DNA of 37,500 bases from Trachelipus rathkii (GCA_015478945.1 JABUQX010004705.1:1-37500); one strand, 5' to 3'; positions 22,701 through 35,499 are shown, counted from the first letter of the stretch. The notes: generated by a model not told the origin, from the sequence alone. Numbers and translations: made by a program.

Positions 22701-23820
22701 CCTACCTACTATATGCGGATGATTTGGGTTTATGTGGCGAATCTGAAGAAGGTTTGAGAGGATTGATAGAGAGATATGGCAGGGTGTGTGAAAGGAGGGG
22801 CTTGTAAGTAAAGTAAACGTGGATAAAGAGTAAGGTTATGTTTGAGTGAGGACAGTCTATGGTTGTGAGTTATGTTAGATGGTGAGCAGCTTAGAACAAG
22901 TGTCCTGAGCTTGTAAGAAATATTATAGGGTTATAATGTTGTGAATATGAGGAGTGAAACGAGTATTATGCAGAGTGTAAATCAGGGGGAGTAGAGTTGT
23001 GTCGAAATGGCAGGATAGCGCTGGCTGGTGCAATTAAATCGTTGGTGGAATGCCAAAGGGACTAAGTCTTGAGTGTGCTAGGGGTCTAACATGAGGGTAA
23101 TGGTGTTGTTACCTGTGTTATTGTAATGGTAGTGAGACTATGGGTCTGGAATAAAGAAGTATAGGATCTAAAGTCAATGTGTTCAGATGGACATCTTAGG
23201 GGTGTGCTAGGTGTGAGAAGAATTGATAAAGAGAGGAATGAACGTATTAGAGAGTGGTGTGGTGGTGAAGAAAGGGGTAAATGAGAGATAAATGAAATAT
23301 TGAGATGGTTTGTGGTCATGGGTAAGAGAGAATATGAATGAAGAGTAAGGAGGAGCTTTGTTAACTGCGGATGTATGGTAGTGAGGAGGGAGTGGTCTGG
23401 AACCGAACCGCTGGGAGACCGAAGAGAAAGTGGTATGAGTCGGGTCAGTGAACGCGAATGTCTGAAGGAGAGAATAAAGTTGAGTTTGGCAGAGGCGAGA
23501 TAAAGGTGGCATGATAGGAGAGAATGGCCGGGGTTTTGTATGGGGGCATGGTTGTGGCTCCCACCTGGGCCAGGGGATGAAACCCTTACATTGACGATTT
23601 ACGATAGTGGAGGGTCTGTCCCGGTCCCATGATGCTCTAGGGGTGGATTTTTCTTGTCTTGACGGAGCTCTCACCTAATTAATGGTACGAGGGGGGCGGT
23701 AAGGCTGGGCTTTCTTTTCGACGTTTTGTCATGTTCCTACTTTTCTTTTCCGATGCTGTACAGCCCTTACCCCAATCTTGGGGCAAAGAGGAAGGTGAAA
23801 GAAAGAAAGAAAGAAAGAAA
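19765..23820 (+). mobile_element. RTE-like non-LTR retrotransposon copy 3, near full length, heavily mutated
   Basis: The most complete copy, about 4 kb. Its 5' part (19765-21840) is purine-rich with many frame breaks. Weak endonuclease-like traces (NTGIHK near 20680, IDLVCG near 20780) sit where an apurinic endonuclease domain is expected. From about 21855 RT blocks follow in order: MGRVRKLKK, MIK, LCNKAF at about 21970-21990, VPTRG, GGI. The active site is LLYADDLGLCGESEEGLRGL, with YADD at 22712-22723. After it come RVCERRGL, VLGVRRIDK near 23205 and NERI. The 3' UTR includes GGGCGGTAAGGCTGGGCTTT near 23694 and ends in (GAAA)n at 23801-23820. A simple-repeat tail is typical of RTE-type elements. 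No functional ORF survives. It lies in a PNUTS intron in sense orientation. Confidence 0.7.
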
Positions 23821-24171
23821 TTATTATAATTCTTAATAATATATTAAATATATAGTTGTAACATTTGATAAGTATAAATATGTATATTATAAATAATGAA
23901 TAATATATTATACTATATATAATATTATATTTATATTATTATGGATACTATAAGTATTCACTATAGAAAAATGTAAGGTTCAGAGGTAGGATATATAAAG
24001 GGTATAGAAATATAATGAGAATTATATGTATATAGTATTTATTAGAGAGTATAAGTTAGAATGTAATAATATTTAGTATAGCAGTTATGGAGATACGTGA
24101 TATATTATATATATATATATTGTGTAGATATATATATCAGGTATATATATATATTACTATTTCAATTAAAA
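23821..24171. other. AT-rich intronic DNA with short TA tracts
   Basis: AT-rich DNA with TA tracts at about 24097-24160. Nothing else is recognised. Confidence 0.5.
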
Positions 24172-24962
24172 CACAAACATTATACATTGTGTCCGAGAAT
24201 TATGTGGATAACTTTCTCATAACATAAATATATTATTGGCAAACCAAGAAATTTGAATCAAATATATTTAGAATCTTTATTATTCAGGATTTTTCTTCAC
24301 ATAAGTAACAATGTTACAAACATTCAATATGTGCACCATTAGTGATTCTCAAAACATTCCAGTCGATATTCCAAATTCTTCCATGTATGCATCAACATTT
24401 CCACATTAATTTGTTAAAAAACAGCTGAGATTCTTGCTTTTAAATCAGCAATGTCTGTCACCTGGGTATTGTACACCACATCTTTGACGATTCCCCAAAG
24501 GAAATGAATCACTTAGTGTGATTTCGGGAGATCTAGGCTGCCAAGGAATTGAGACAGTTGGATCGGCCATGGAGATCCAATTTCTTGGCCGCCTAGATTC
24601 CCCGACACCATATGATTTTATCCTTTAGGTTGGAATCGTTAAAAAAATGTTGTGTACAATACCACAATCTAATACACCTAGGTGACAGACATTGCTGATT
24701 TAAAAAACAAGAATCTCAGCTGCTGTTCAACAAATTAATGTGGAAATCCTAGAGTGTACATAATAGAATTTGGAATATCGATTGGATGTTTTGAGAATCA
24801 CTAATGGTGCACATATTGAATGTTTCTAACATTGTCACTTATGTAAAATAAACTGGATAATAAAGATTCTAAACATGTTTGTTTAAAACTCCTTCTTTTT
24901 CTCATAACAAATTTATGTTATGACAAAGTTGCCCAGACAATTCTCGGTCACCTTATGTTTGT
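24172..24962. mobile_element. Palindromic foldback element from a Tc1/mariner-type transposase 3' end
   Basis: Two arms of about 390 bp in inverted orientation meet near 24560. The outer ends match as inverted repeats: TCCGAGAATTATGTGGATAA at about 24192 and, on the opposite strand, ACCGAGAATTGTCTGGGCAA at about 24949. The left arm read on the minus strand gives FLWGIVKDVVYNTQVTDIAD and LKARISAVF. The right arm on the plus strand gives VTDIADLK and RISAAVQQINVEIL. IS630-Tc1-mariner transposases have this type of C-terminal segment after the catalytic region (FLWGxxKDxVY). Both arms lack the catalytic part. The unit is probably non-autonomous. Confidence 0.7.
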
Positions 24963-25046
24963 GTGTGTGTGTGTGTATGTATAATATATATATATATATA
25001 TATGATAAATATTTATAATATATAATACTTATAATGATATATATAT

Positions 25047-25092
<46 letters not shown>

Positions 25093-25140
25093 TGTGATAA
25101 ATATATATATATATATATATTATATATATTATTAGATTAT
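24963..25140. repeat. GT then TA microsatellite
   Basis: A short (GT)n at 24960-24975 passes into (TA)n at about 24980-25140 with interruptions, directly flanking the foldback element. Confidence 0.85.
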
Positions 25141-25586
25141 TGCATAAAAGTGATAATATATAGTAGTATATATTACTACATAAAATTTTTATATATTTAA
25201 TTTAAATATATTCAATTCATTATTTAATTTAAATTCCCCAGTTTTTGATAGTTAATTTTTTTTTTTTTATTTCAATGGCCTTATTTGAGGCTAGTTTGGA
25301 CAGACCTTTTAAAAATTGCTAGATTATTTTCATTGATGAGCTTGTATGTTTTCTGTTTGCATTGCATTGATGTTATGAAGAAAGTTTGTGTGTTTTTTTA
25401 AGTGTCTCTGTTTCCTAATTATTGTTAGTTTTTAATTAATGGATTTAAAGGCCACGGCTGCTCACTACTGCTACCATCTTTGCCCCTCTAAAGGGAAAGC
25501 AAGCACATTATTGATTACTTATGTGATGAGAGAACGAGGAGCCACAATGACATCACTCTTAATTTATCTTATTTATTATACATTAG
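25141..25586. other. PNUTS intron end
   Basis: AT-rich intron with a T-run at 25258-25270. The 65-codon plus-strand frame at 25439-25636 crosses the next acceptor in the wrong frame and is a shadow of the PNUTS exon, although the stretch 25440-25560 is compositionally less AT-rich than its surroundings. Confidence 0.5.
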
Positions 25587-25842
25587 GCTTCCAGATTCGC
25601 CTGTTGAACCAGACCCAGAAATGGTTACAAGAATAGAACCTGTGATTATACCTCTAAAAGATGTGACTGGTAGTGATAGTATTTGTGATAACAGAGGCAT
25701 CCCATGGCCGGAACCTTTACTTAGCCCTCCTGATTATTCTTTTATGGGAGGATCCTCGCAACATCAAGGTCCTCCAGGTCCTCCAGGTCCTCCTCAGCAT
25801 GGAGGTGGACATTGGGTATTAGGAAATCACACAGTATCTAGG
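25587..25842 (+). CDS. PNUTS: PNUTS internal exon: LPDSPVEPDPE motif and start of the Gly/Pro region
   Basis: The acceptor is TTATACATTAG at 25586 and the donor is AGG|GTAAGC after 25842. The first base completes an Arg codon carried over from the exon ending at 19269. The frame reads LPDSPVEPDPEMVTRIEPVI and then IPLKD. This parallels the conserved PNUTS segment in which an SPxEPDPE motif is followed by IPPKLIPLD. Next come LLSPPDYS, GPPGPPGPP and a His/Gly stretch that open the Gly/Pro-rich tail. It ends in phase 0, matching the last exon. No ATG start is implied: the Met at 25621 is internal. Confidence 0.85.
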
Positions 25843-26349
25843 GTAAGCCAATTTATTTTATTTCAAGCTTAAATACACCAAAATGTCTTTTTAAGTCGTT
25901 TAAGTAAATTTGGTTAGACGAGTTGCCAGTTAGCATATTAGTAAGTAAATAATTCCAGCCAATTAAAATCATTGCTAGTAAAAAAAATTTTTTTAAGTGA
26001 GAGAGAGAGAGGAGTTTCATTTACATATAATGAGTAAAAATGTAACTATCAAAATGAATTTAATAAATACAATGATTTCCTCATCCGATGAGGACCTGTT
26101 AGGGAAATCTTAAAATTTAGTTATTTTGTATAACTTTCTCAAATTTGTAAAATACGTTCAAATGTTAGTATGAGAGATCTTATCATGAACGATGTTCATT
26201 TGTTTTCACATTTTTCTATATTTTTTAAAAACATTAATTTGATTAGGATTGTTTTTGTCATACCTCCTAATGATGGCGAAAATATATGAAAAATTTAGAA
26301 GATTTCATATATTTTGATGTTAGACTAACTGAATTTAATTACATAGTTG
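25843..26349. other. PNUTS intron, AT-rich
   Basis: AT-rich unique DNA with an AGAGAGAGAG run near 26000. No exon or element is recognised before the next retroelement. Confidence 0.5.
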
Positions 26350-27778
26350 AATGAGTATGTCGGGTGAGAGAAGGGCTAATTGGTTAAGAACAATGCGTTT
26401 AAAAGTGGTAGAGGATGTATGGATCAAATTTTTACATTGAAACAAATGATTGAGAAAATGAGAGAGAAGTAGATTATATGGACTTGCAACATGCGTATGA
26501 TATGGGATTTAATTATAGGGCACAGCTTTGTGGCATTGAGGTGCTAGAGTGAGTATATAAGCGGAAGTAGAGATTGGAGAGTATATCTGAAGGGCCCCTT
26601 CTGAATGGATCAAAAGTAAGTATGACTATCTGTATATTTTATTGAAAGCATGTTTAAAGTAATGAAAATTAGAAAAGCAGTCGAGAAAGTGCATTGATGC
26701 GTTTAAATAATTTAATATATCAAAGAAAAGAGGCAGGGTGGTGTTATATCTCCTTGGTTATTTTTTAAATTTGTATATGGAATGGGGTTAATGAAAGTTT
26801 AGAGGGGGGCTAATAATGTGAGGGGGTTTAAATGGGGGGGGGGGGTGGGGGGGGAATTTGTTAGACTGATGGAGAATGGTAGAGAGTGGAGGGTGCCCTG
26901 CCTATTGTATGCAGATGATTCAGTTTTTTGGCGAATGCCTATCAAGGGTTTGGAAGATTGGTAGAAGGGTTTGGGAGGGTGTGTGTATAAAAGGAGGGGT
27001 TGGAAGTAAATCGTTTTTAGAATAGGACTCAGGGCTAGAGTAAAGGATTTAGTGGTGTGAGGTTAGGAGAGTCGCGGTGTGAAGTCATGTTAGATCTTGA
27101 TGGTAGTCAACTGGAACAAGTATTCGGTATGAGTATTAAAAAATAATATTAGGGTATGAGTGTTGCAGTGAATGAAAAGGGGAAACGAGGGATGATGGCA
27201 CTAATGTAAAGGTGAAGCAGGAAACCGTTGTGAATATGATAGGGAAGGTCGGATAAGGGTGCACAGTTTAAATTTGGTGAAATATATCTAAAGGACTAGT
27301 CATTGTAAGATTTTTTGAGAAGTATCGTTAGGTTTTGCATGTAGAGATAAATGTATTGTTTACCGCGTGTCAGTGTTCACATAGTAGGTTTGGTTGAGTA
27401 GAAAACAGCTATGGTCTGGACATAGTAAGATGTGGTTGTCATAAGATATCTAATGAATAACAAAAAGTTTATGTCTTCAAAAATTGTGACAATCTTAGGG
27501 GCTTGGTTAGGTGTGAGAAGAATTGATAAAATGAGGAATGAACGAGTTAGAGTTGTGTGGTGTGAAGGAAGGGATAAATGAAAGTAGGTTGGGATGGTTT
27601 GGTCATGTGGAAAGGATGGATGATAACGGTTGGTTAAGCGGATGTATAGTGGTGAGTGTGTTGGGAATCGACCGGTTGGGAAGCCATAGAAAAAGTTGAT
27701 TGAGTCAGTAAAAGAATGCCTGAAGGAAAGGAATGTGAGTTTGGCAGAGATTAGAAGAAAGGTTTATAACAGGAGTGA
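26350..27778 (+). mobile_element. RTE-like non-LTR retrotransposon copy 4, truncated at both ends
   Basis: It starts in the RT domain (SGRGCxDQIFTLKQMIEKM region, about 26395-26465). It contains LDLQxAYD traces and an intact active-site word, LLYADDSV, with YADD at 26908-26919. Then come traces of CEVMLD, the GVRRIDKMRNE block at about 27510-27540 and WFGHVERMDD at about 27597-27625. It ends at AEIRRKVYNRSEW (about 27745-27780), without its 3' UTR. A run of G residues at 26836-26854 interrupts it. At 27779 it passes directly into the next copy. Confidence 0.75.
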
Positions 27779-28965
27779 ATGGGTAGAGCGAGAAAGTTGA
27801 AGAATGGTAAATCTGCAGGTATAGATGAAATGACCGGTGAAATGATCAAGATCAGAGGCGAGATGGTGATTGATTGGATTTGGAAGTTGTGTAACAAAGC
27901 GTTTATGGAGGGTATAGTTCCGAGGGACTGGAGGAGAGCAGTAATAATGCCTTTATATAAGGGTAAGGGAGATAAGGATAACAGTAGGAATTATAGGGGA
28001 ATTAGTTTAATAAGTGTAGTATGGAAGATTTATACTGGTATTTTGGTCGAAAGAATGCGTCAAGTGACTGAAGGACTGATTGTGAAGAACAAGGTGCGTT
28101 TACAAGTGGTAGAGGATATGTGGATCAAATCTTTACATTGAAACAAATGATTGAGAAAATGAGGGGGAAGAAGAATAACTTGTATTTAGGTTTTTTGGAT
28201 TTACAAACAGGCCTATGATATAATTAATATTGAAGCTCTATGGCAGGTGTTATTGATATATGGTGTTTGGTTTGGTAAAGCTGTTTCTGAATGGAATAAT
28301 AAGTATGTATGACGATAGTGAAGGTGTTTGAAAATAATTAGTGTTGAAAAATATTATGATTTTTAATATTAATTAGGTTACTATGGTTCAAATAGCAGAT
28401 GTCTTCTTTTGGTTAGTTCTAATTTTCGTATATCTGGATTGGGTTATGAAAGAATTAGAAGGTTGGGGGTCGGCAAGGGATCAAGTGTTAGAATGTCATG
28501 GAGGAATCTAAGAGAGCGGAGGGTGCCCTACATATTATATGGGGATGATTTGGTTTTGTGTGGTGAATCTGAGAGAGTTTGAGATTATTGTCAGAGAGAT
28601 TTGGCAGGATGTGTAAAAGGAGATTTTTGAAGGTAAACGTAGATAAGAGTATGGTTATGGTTGTGAACGAGGACAGTCCTCGGTGAGTTCGAAGTTATGT
28701 TTATGAGACTCACGAGAAAGCCTGGAACAAATGTTCTGAGTTAAATATTTTGTTTATATATCTGTTTGGATGAATAAAAGGGACTAGCGGTATGGAGGTA
28801 AATCTTGTTGCAAAAGAGCAGTGTTAGTAGGAATTTTGAATGGCAGGAAGGTGGCTAGGCCATGCAATTAATTTCGTTGGTGGTTCGGGGATGTTAAAGG
28901 AGAATAAAAGCGTCGAGTGAACTGTGCCTGGGTCTTACATGAGGGTATGTTTTTTTTATTAATAA
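27779..28965 (+). mobile_element. RTE-like non-LTR retrotransposon copy 5, RT domain fragment
   Basis: The best-preserved RT N-terminal region in the window: an uninterrupted 120-codon frame (27779-28141). It starts MGRARKLKNGKSAGIDEMTG and contains WIWKLCNKAFMEGIVPRDW, VIMPLYKGKGD and NYRGISLISVVWKIY, the fingers of a non-LTR reverse transcriptase. After a frameshift it continues with IFTLKQMIEKM, LDLQTGL and KVNVDKS. The active site is LYGDDLVLCGESE, YGDD rather than YADD, at about 28538-28549. It stops near LHEGM-like sequence at 28950, before the C-terminal domain, so it is 3'-truncated. Not functional. Confidence 0.8.
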
Positions 28966-29549
28966 TGGATAATTATTTTGAAAGCTTGAAATTTAATGTA
29001 CACAAAAAACCAAGAAATTATAAACCAGATAAACCGTATTAATGTTCATTTGGTCAAAAAGCTAAAAGTAACAGGGAGTAACGGCACTTCGTTACTTGTT
29101 TCCTTCCAAAGAAACCGGAATAATGATATTACTTGGTAACTACACTTTTTCCGAGTAAAACTCGGGCGGGAAGTTAAAAACGATAACGGGAACTACTTTT
29201 TTGGAGTAAACGATGGCCCCCTCGTGTAATATAATATATCTATATATACTATATTATATATATATATATATATAATATGAGAAATTACATACTATATATT
29301 ATATATATATTATATATTAATATATACATATATTATCTAAGCTATTATGACATTTATAGGGTAATCTAGTAAGATAAAATTTTAATTAGCTAAAAATTAA
29401 AGCTTTTACATTTTACACAATATAATTTATATATATAATACCACAACTTCAATAAACAAAAAGGCTAATTTATTAAAACTTAACTATATTCTGTTATATA
29501 CTAATTATATATATATATATATATACCTTTTTTTTTTTTTTTTTTACAG
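28966..29549. other. PNUTS last intron: GTAAC-rich repeat, TA arrays, long T tract before the acceptor
   Basis: 29066-29220 holds repeated GTAAC/GTTAC words in both orientations (for example GGGAGTAACGGCACTTCGTT). TA tracts lie at about 29226-29340 and 29502-29525. A run of about 19 T at 29528-29545 forms the polypyrimidine tract of the acceptor at 29549. Confidence 0.6.
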
Positions 29550-29981
29550 TTCAGTGGAGGTCCTTCAATGTTTGGAGGACACGGTGCACCACAGGGACCA
29601 GGAACTAATCCAGGTTTTATTGCTCCCCCACAAGGATATCCAGGTGATATGCGAGGAGGTTGGGGAGGCCCATCTGATTTTAGTGGACCACCTGTGTTAA
29701 TGCCAAACGGTCCTCCACCAATGGGTATCCCTCCAAACATCGGAGGTCCCAATATGCACGGTGGACCTCCAATGCAAGGAGGACCTGGTCCAGGCCCTGG
29801 CCCAGGAATGGGTATTGGGGGAGGCCCCCCACCACAGATCGGAAATAGAGATAATTATCCAAGATACAGAAGAGGTGGAAATTCCGGTAATTGGGGAGGT
29901 AATCGAGGATACTGTAAACACTTTCGAAATGGTAAATGTAGACATGGTGATGAATGCAAATTTCTCCACGTTTCTTCCTAA
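29550..29981 (+). CDS. PNUTS: PNUTS last exon: Gly/Pro tail, RGG-like patch, C-terminal CCCH zinc finger
   Basis: It is spliced in phase 0 after a long T tract and TTTTTACAG, and ends at TAA 29979-29981. It encodes 143 residues. Residues 1-100 are very rich in Gly, Pro and Met (GPGPGPGPGMGIGGGPPP). Residues about 101-121 are Arg/Gly/Asn-rich (YPRYRRGGNSGNWGGNRGY). The last 22 residues form a CCCH finger, CKHFRNGKCRHGDECKFLH, with ligands C122, C130, C136 and H140, spacing C-X7-C-X5-C-X3-H. PNUTS orthologues end with the same layout, a Gly-rich repeat tail and one CCCH finger, which can bind RNA. The reverse-strand and other-frame readings here are shadows. This is the firmest coding exon in the window. 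Confidence 0.92.
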   Translation, partial: FSGGPSMFGGHGAPQGPGTNPGFIAPPQGYPGDMRGGWGGPSDFSGPPVLMPNGPPPMGIPPNIGGPNMHGGPPMQGGPGPGPGPGMGIGGGPPPQIGNRDNYPRYRRGGNSGNWGGNRGYCKHFRNGKCRHGDECKFLHVSS

Positions 29982-30459
29982 TATCAGTACATTGACTTAG
30001 GAAATTAATTATTAAATAACATGATCGATTGAAAAAAAAAAACTTCATTGGACGTAATTTTGTAACGCTTGTTGCATTGTTTTGCTAATGTACAAACTAT
30101 TCTTTTAGTTTCTCATTCATTTAATTCATTCCACTTTTACTTGAGGAAGGAAATTTTTAATTGGTGGTATCATAATTAATTTTTAGACGATACATTTGAG
30201 GCACATTAAATTTATTACGAGATTTTTTTTTTCTTCTACATCTTTAATCTATATTTTAGTTAACACTTCTATTCTTACACGTCAGGATGTTTGTCAGTGG
30301 TAAGAGAAAAAAAGGAAACGATAAGAATCTTTAAATTTGACGTTATTATTATTGTTCTTGTTATAATCATAATCATTTTCTATCAGAACTGCTAAAAATA
30401 TTAGTTTGTTTTAGTTGGGTAAAATGTATCTACATGACTGAGAGACCCTTCATGTACCC

Positions 30460-30510
<51 letters not shown>

Positions 30511-30572
30511 GAAAACGGATGAGTTAAAGTAATTTAAAAGTCTCCAGTATTCACTTTCGTATTGGCAATAAA
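29982..30572 (+). other. PNUTS: Probable PNUTS 3' UTR
   Basis: AT-rich DNA directly after the PNUTS stop. Candidate polyadenylation signals are ATTAAA at 30011-30016 and 30205-30210 and AATAAA at 30567-30572. A (TTA)n microsatellite of about 49 bp lies at 30462-30510. The true end cannot be fixed from sequence. Confidence 0.4.
30567..30572 (+). promoter_or_regulatory. Candidate AATAAA polyadenylation signal for PNUTS
   Basis: The first canonical AATAAA on the plus strand after the PNUTS stop, about 590 bp downstream. Earlier ATTAAA variants could be used instead. In such AT-rich DNA the hexamer is also likely by chance. Confidence 0.25.
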
Positions 30573-30628
30573 TAATATTTTCCACAATTTCACATACACA
30601 CACACACGCACATAATCGAGATATCGCT

Positions 30629-31552
<924 letters not shown>

Positions 31553-31593
<41 letters not shown>

Positions 31594-31610
31594 TTTAATA
31601 ATAAATAATG

Positions 31611-31670
<60 letters not shown>

Positions 31671-31742
31671 GGTATATTCTATATTGAGGAAGGAAAATGT
31701 TTTTAAATTTATTAAAATTTACTGTTTTTTTATGTTATTGTT

Positions 31743-31817
<75 letters not shown>

Positions 31818-31835
31818 TATATATATTTTTATATA

Positions 31836-31873
<38 letters not shown>

Positions 31874-32085
31874 CTATATATACCTGTACTATTGTAATTT
31901 GTAAATAAATATTGTTTTGTATATTTTATATATCTAATATATATACTTTATATATATATATATATAATATATTTATATATATATATATATTATTATTTAT
32001 ATAATATATATTTATATATATATATATTATATTATATATATATTATATATATATATATAATATATATATGTATATATATATAAAA
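31553..32085. repeat. (TAA)n followed by a long TA microsatellite
   Basis: (TAA)n runs at 31553-31670 with an interruption near 31591-31612. Then (TA)n with phase slips covers about 31747-31870 and 31925-32085. The 61-codon Ile/Tyr frame is microsatellite translation. Confidence 0.9.
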
Positions 32086-32226
32086 TGAAATACTATACAT
32101 TTGTAATAAAATATTTTGAAATAAATGACATATTTTGTAAGTATTTTTAATTTATTCTTTCAAATTATTAGTTTTATAGAAATGTTTGCTTAATTTGACG
32201 ATATGCTCAAGAGCATTTTGAATATT

Positions 32227-32356
32227 CTTTCATTCTTCATCTTCCTCTTTTCCCCAATAAGGTGCGTACATGCATCGGAAATGAAAAGCAGTCGAAGAAT
32301 ATGACAAAAGTCGAAAAGAAAGCCCAGCCTTACCGCCCCTTCTGTACCATTAATAT
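32227..32356 (-). mobile_element. RTE-like retrotransposon copy 6, isolated 3' terminus (minus strand)
   Basis: The reverse complement of 32268-32356 closely matches the 3' UTR of copy 3 at about 23675-23765 (shared words GTCGAAAAGAAAGCCCAGCC, TTACCGCCCC and ACCATTAAT). The match continues leftward through CTTCCTCTTT and CCCCAA to a TTCTTTCA end that matches the GAAA tail. Only the last roughly 130 bp of the element are present. Severe 5' truncation of this kind is typical of incomplete target-primed reverse transcription. Confidence 0.75.
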
Positions 32357-33764
32357 TGAACTTAAAAAATTATTTTAAGAGTTCTTAAAGTCTTTGGTCA
32401 GTCACAGAATATTTTTTTACTATTAAATGTTGCCCCAAATATGAATTGTTAGTCTTAGTAAATTTTTTTTTACTTTGCAGTTAAGTTTTTATAACTTAAA
32501 CTTCATTCGTGTTTTTTTATCTTACAAGGTAAACAAGAATAGATGGCTTTCTATATTTATCCATTGAAATAAACGGTTTATGATGTACCTCCTTTTTGAT
32601 TAAATTTCTATGACTTTGCAAAGTGGTTAAAAGTAAATTCATATCTGACATTTCATATAAGAAAGTTCACTGTTGTTTGTGAGAATTGGTGGTTGAAATT
32701 GTGGAATTAGAATTTGGACATAATTTTCTCAAGTTTCATTTGATTTTCATCAAATTAAAAGCAAGATGCAACATTGGACTAGCTCTAAAACATGATTTTC
32801 AGCTGTTTTTCTGTGCCTTTATCCGTTTGTTTTTTACTGCCATTTCAATGAAAAGTAATGCTCTCTAAATATTCTGATAAATGTAGAGATGAATTGAAAC
32901 TTGAAAACTACAAAGATTAGTCTCTAAAAAATCATTATCTAAAATTTTTTAACCCTTTCTTTCCCAATGTTTATTTTATTATACATTACCTGATTTAGAG
33001 TTTTTGACCTTATTACCTATTAGCATAAAGACCATTTTTGCATCAAATGACTCGAGAAAGAGCAGACAAAGCTGAATATACTTTTAAACGTAAAAATAAA
33101 ACCCTCAGTTGGCTTCTGGGCCTGATGAAAGACGGGTGGGTGTCTTTCTTTCGTCTGATGAACCATTATAGCTATTTTTCCCATAGGTTTTTAATTTTAA
33201 CTATTAATTATTTTCTATCCTAAGTAAATTTTTCTTTCAAAAAGCATATATTTGGACTTCATATGTCATAAATAAAGATGTTTGCAAGAAATTAATTAAC
33301 ATTTTCAATTTAAACTTAATTTGGGCATTTTGGATTGAGAGAGATTCACTATTTTTATTTAGATAATTTTTTGGTATTCCCAACCGTCAATTTCTCTGGT
33401 TAAGGGAGAAAAAAATGGGGAGCATTTTTTGGGAGGTTGAGGACGACAAAAATTCCTAAGGGCAGCGTCCCTGCGGTGAATGGCTCGAGAACAAGCAAAG
33501 TTAAGCTAAGTTTTTGTTGATGGGGAAAGAGAGTGAAATATAAGCTTCTATGCTAGAGAAAATGTCCTCTGTTACACGCTTTGCACAATCTGAAAAATCT
33601 CCAACAGAAGCAGAAATCAATCTAAAGGAAACGTAAGAAGTTCGATTGGAATTCCAAATTAGCACCACCTATGCCAAAAACGATTTCTTGACCGAAGAAA
33701 GGATCGTTTCTACGGAAGACTTAATGATATAAAACGGGATACAGTGTTGAGAAGATGATCGTAG
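32357..33764. other. AT-rich intergenic DNA, no recognised gene
   Basis: Two plus-strand frames of 60-61 codons (32686-32868, 33038-33223) show no domain, motif or splice support. From about 33400 the composition becomes less AT-rich, probably the decayed upstream part of the CR1/Jockey-like fragment. Confidence 0.4.
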
Positions 33765-34043
33765 AAACCAAGAATTAGAAAAAGTTTAACAATATTTAGA
33801 GAAAAATATATTATAAGATATGAAAAGGTTTGGTATGTTGGATTCACCTCCAAGACTGCCAAGGGTAAGGGTAGGGAGTTGTACAATCTGCTCAAGGTTG
33901 TGAATAGAACACCAGCCGAATTCAACATCTATTTGTTAAGAACTAGAGGAAGGCTATTGCCAGTAATGAACACTGAAACCACTCTCGATGATGATTTCAA
34001 AGAAAAGATACTGAGAGAGAATTTGTTATATTTTGGAGTTTAG
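33765..34043 (+). mobile_element. CR1/Jockey-like non-LTR retrotransposon fragment
   Basis: An open plus-strand frame of about 92 codons without ATG, ending TAG at 34041-34043. It reads KGKGRELYNLLKVVNRTPAE, later LLPVMNTETTLDDDFKEKI. CR1 and Jockey polyproteins have a linker between endonuclease and RT with similar blocks (KxLYxLVNxLxxR, LPxxxxxxxLAxxFxxFFxxKI). Neither catalytic domain is intact nearby. The lack of stops may be chance or a younger age. The clade is uncertain. Confidence 0.4.
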
Positions 34044-35218
<1,175 letters not shown>

Positions 35219-35261
35219 CCGGTATAGCGTCGGGCGGACTAAAGTAACTTTTTACTACTCG

Positions 35262-35455
<194 letters not shown>

Positions 35456-35499
35456 TATATGTATTTCATAAACAGCAAAATATTATTTTTTCAATCAGA

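Noticed and set aside
29501..30048. Several other frames over the last PNUTS exon, on both strands
   Set aside because: Shadows of a Gly/Pro-rich GC-biased exon. Only the plus frame from 29550 joins in phase to upstream exons and ends in a CCCH finger.
32686..33223. Two 60-61-codon plus-strand frames with non-repetitive composition
   Set aside because: No domain, no splice or promoter context and no recognisable family. Lengths are within chance for AT-rich DNA.
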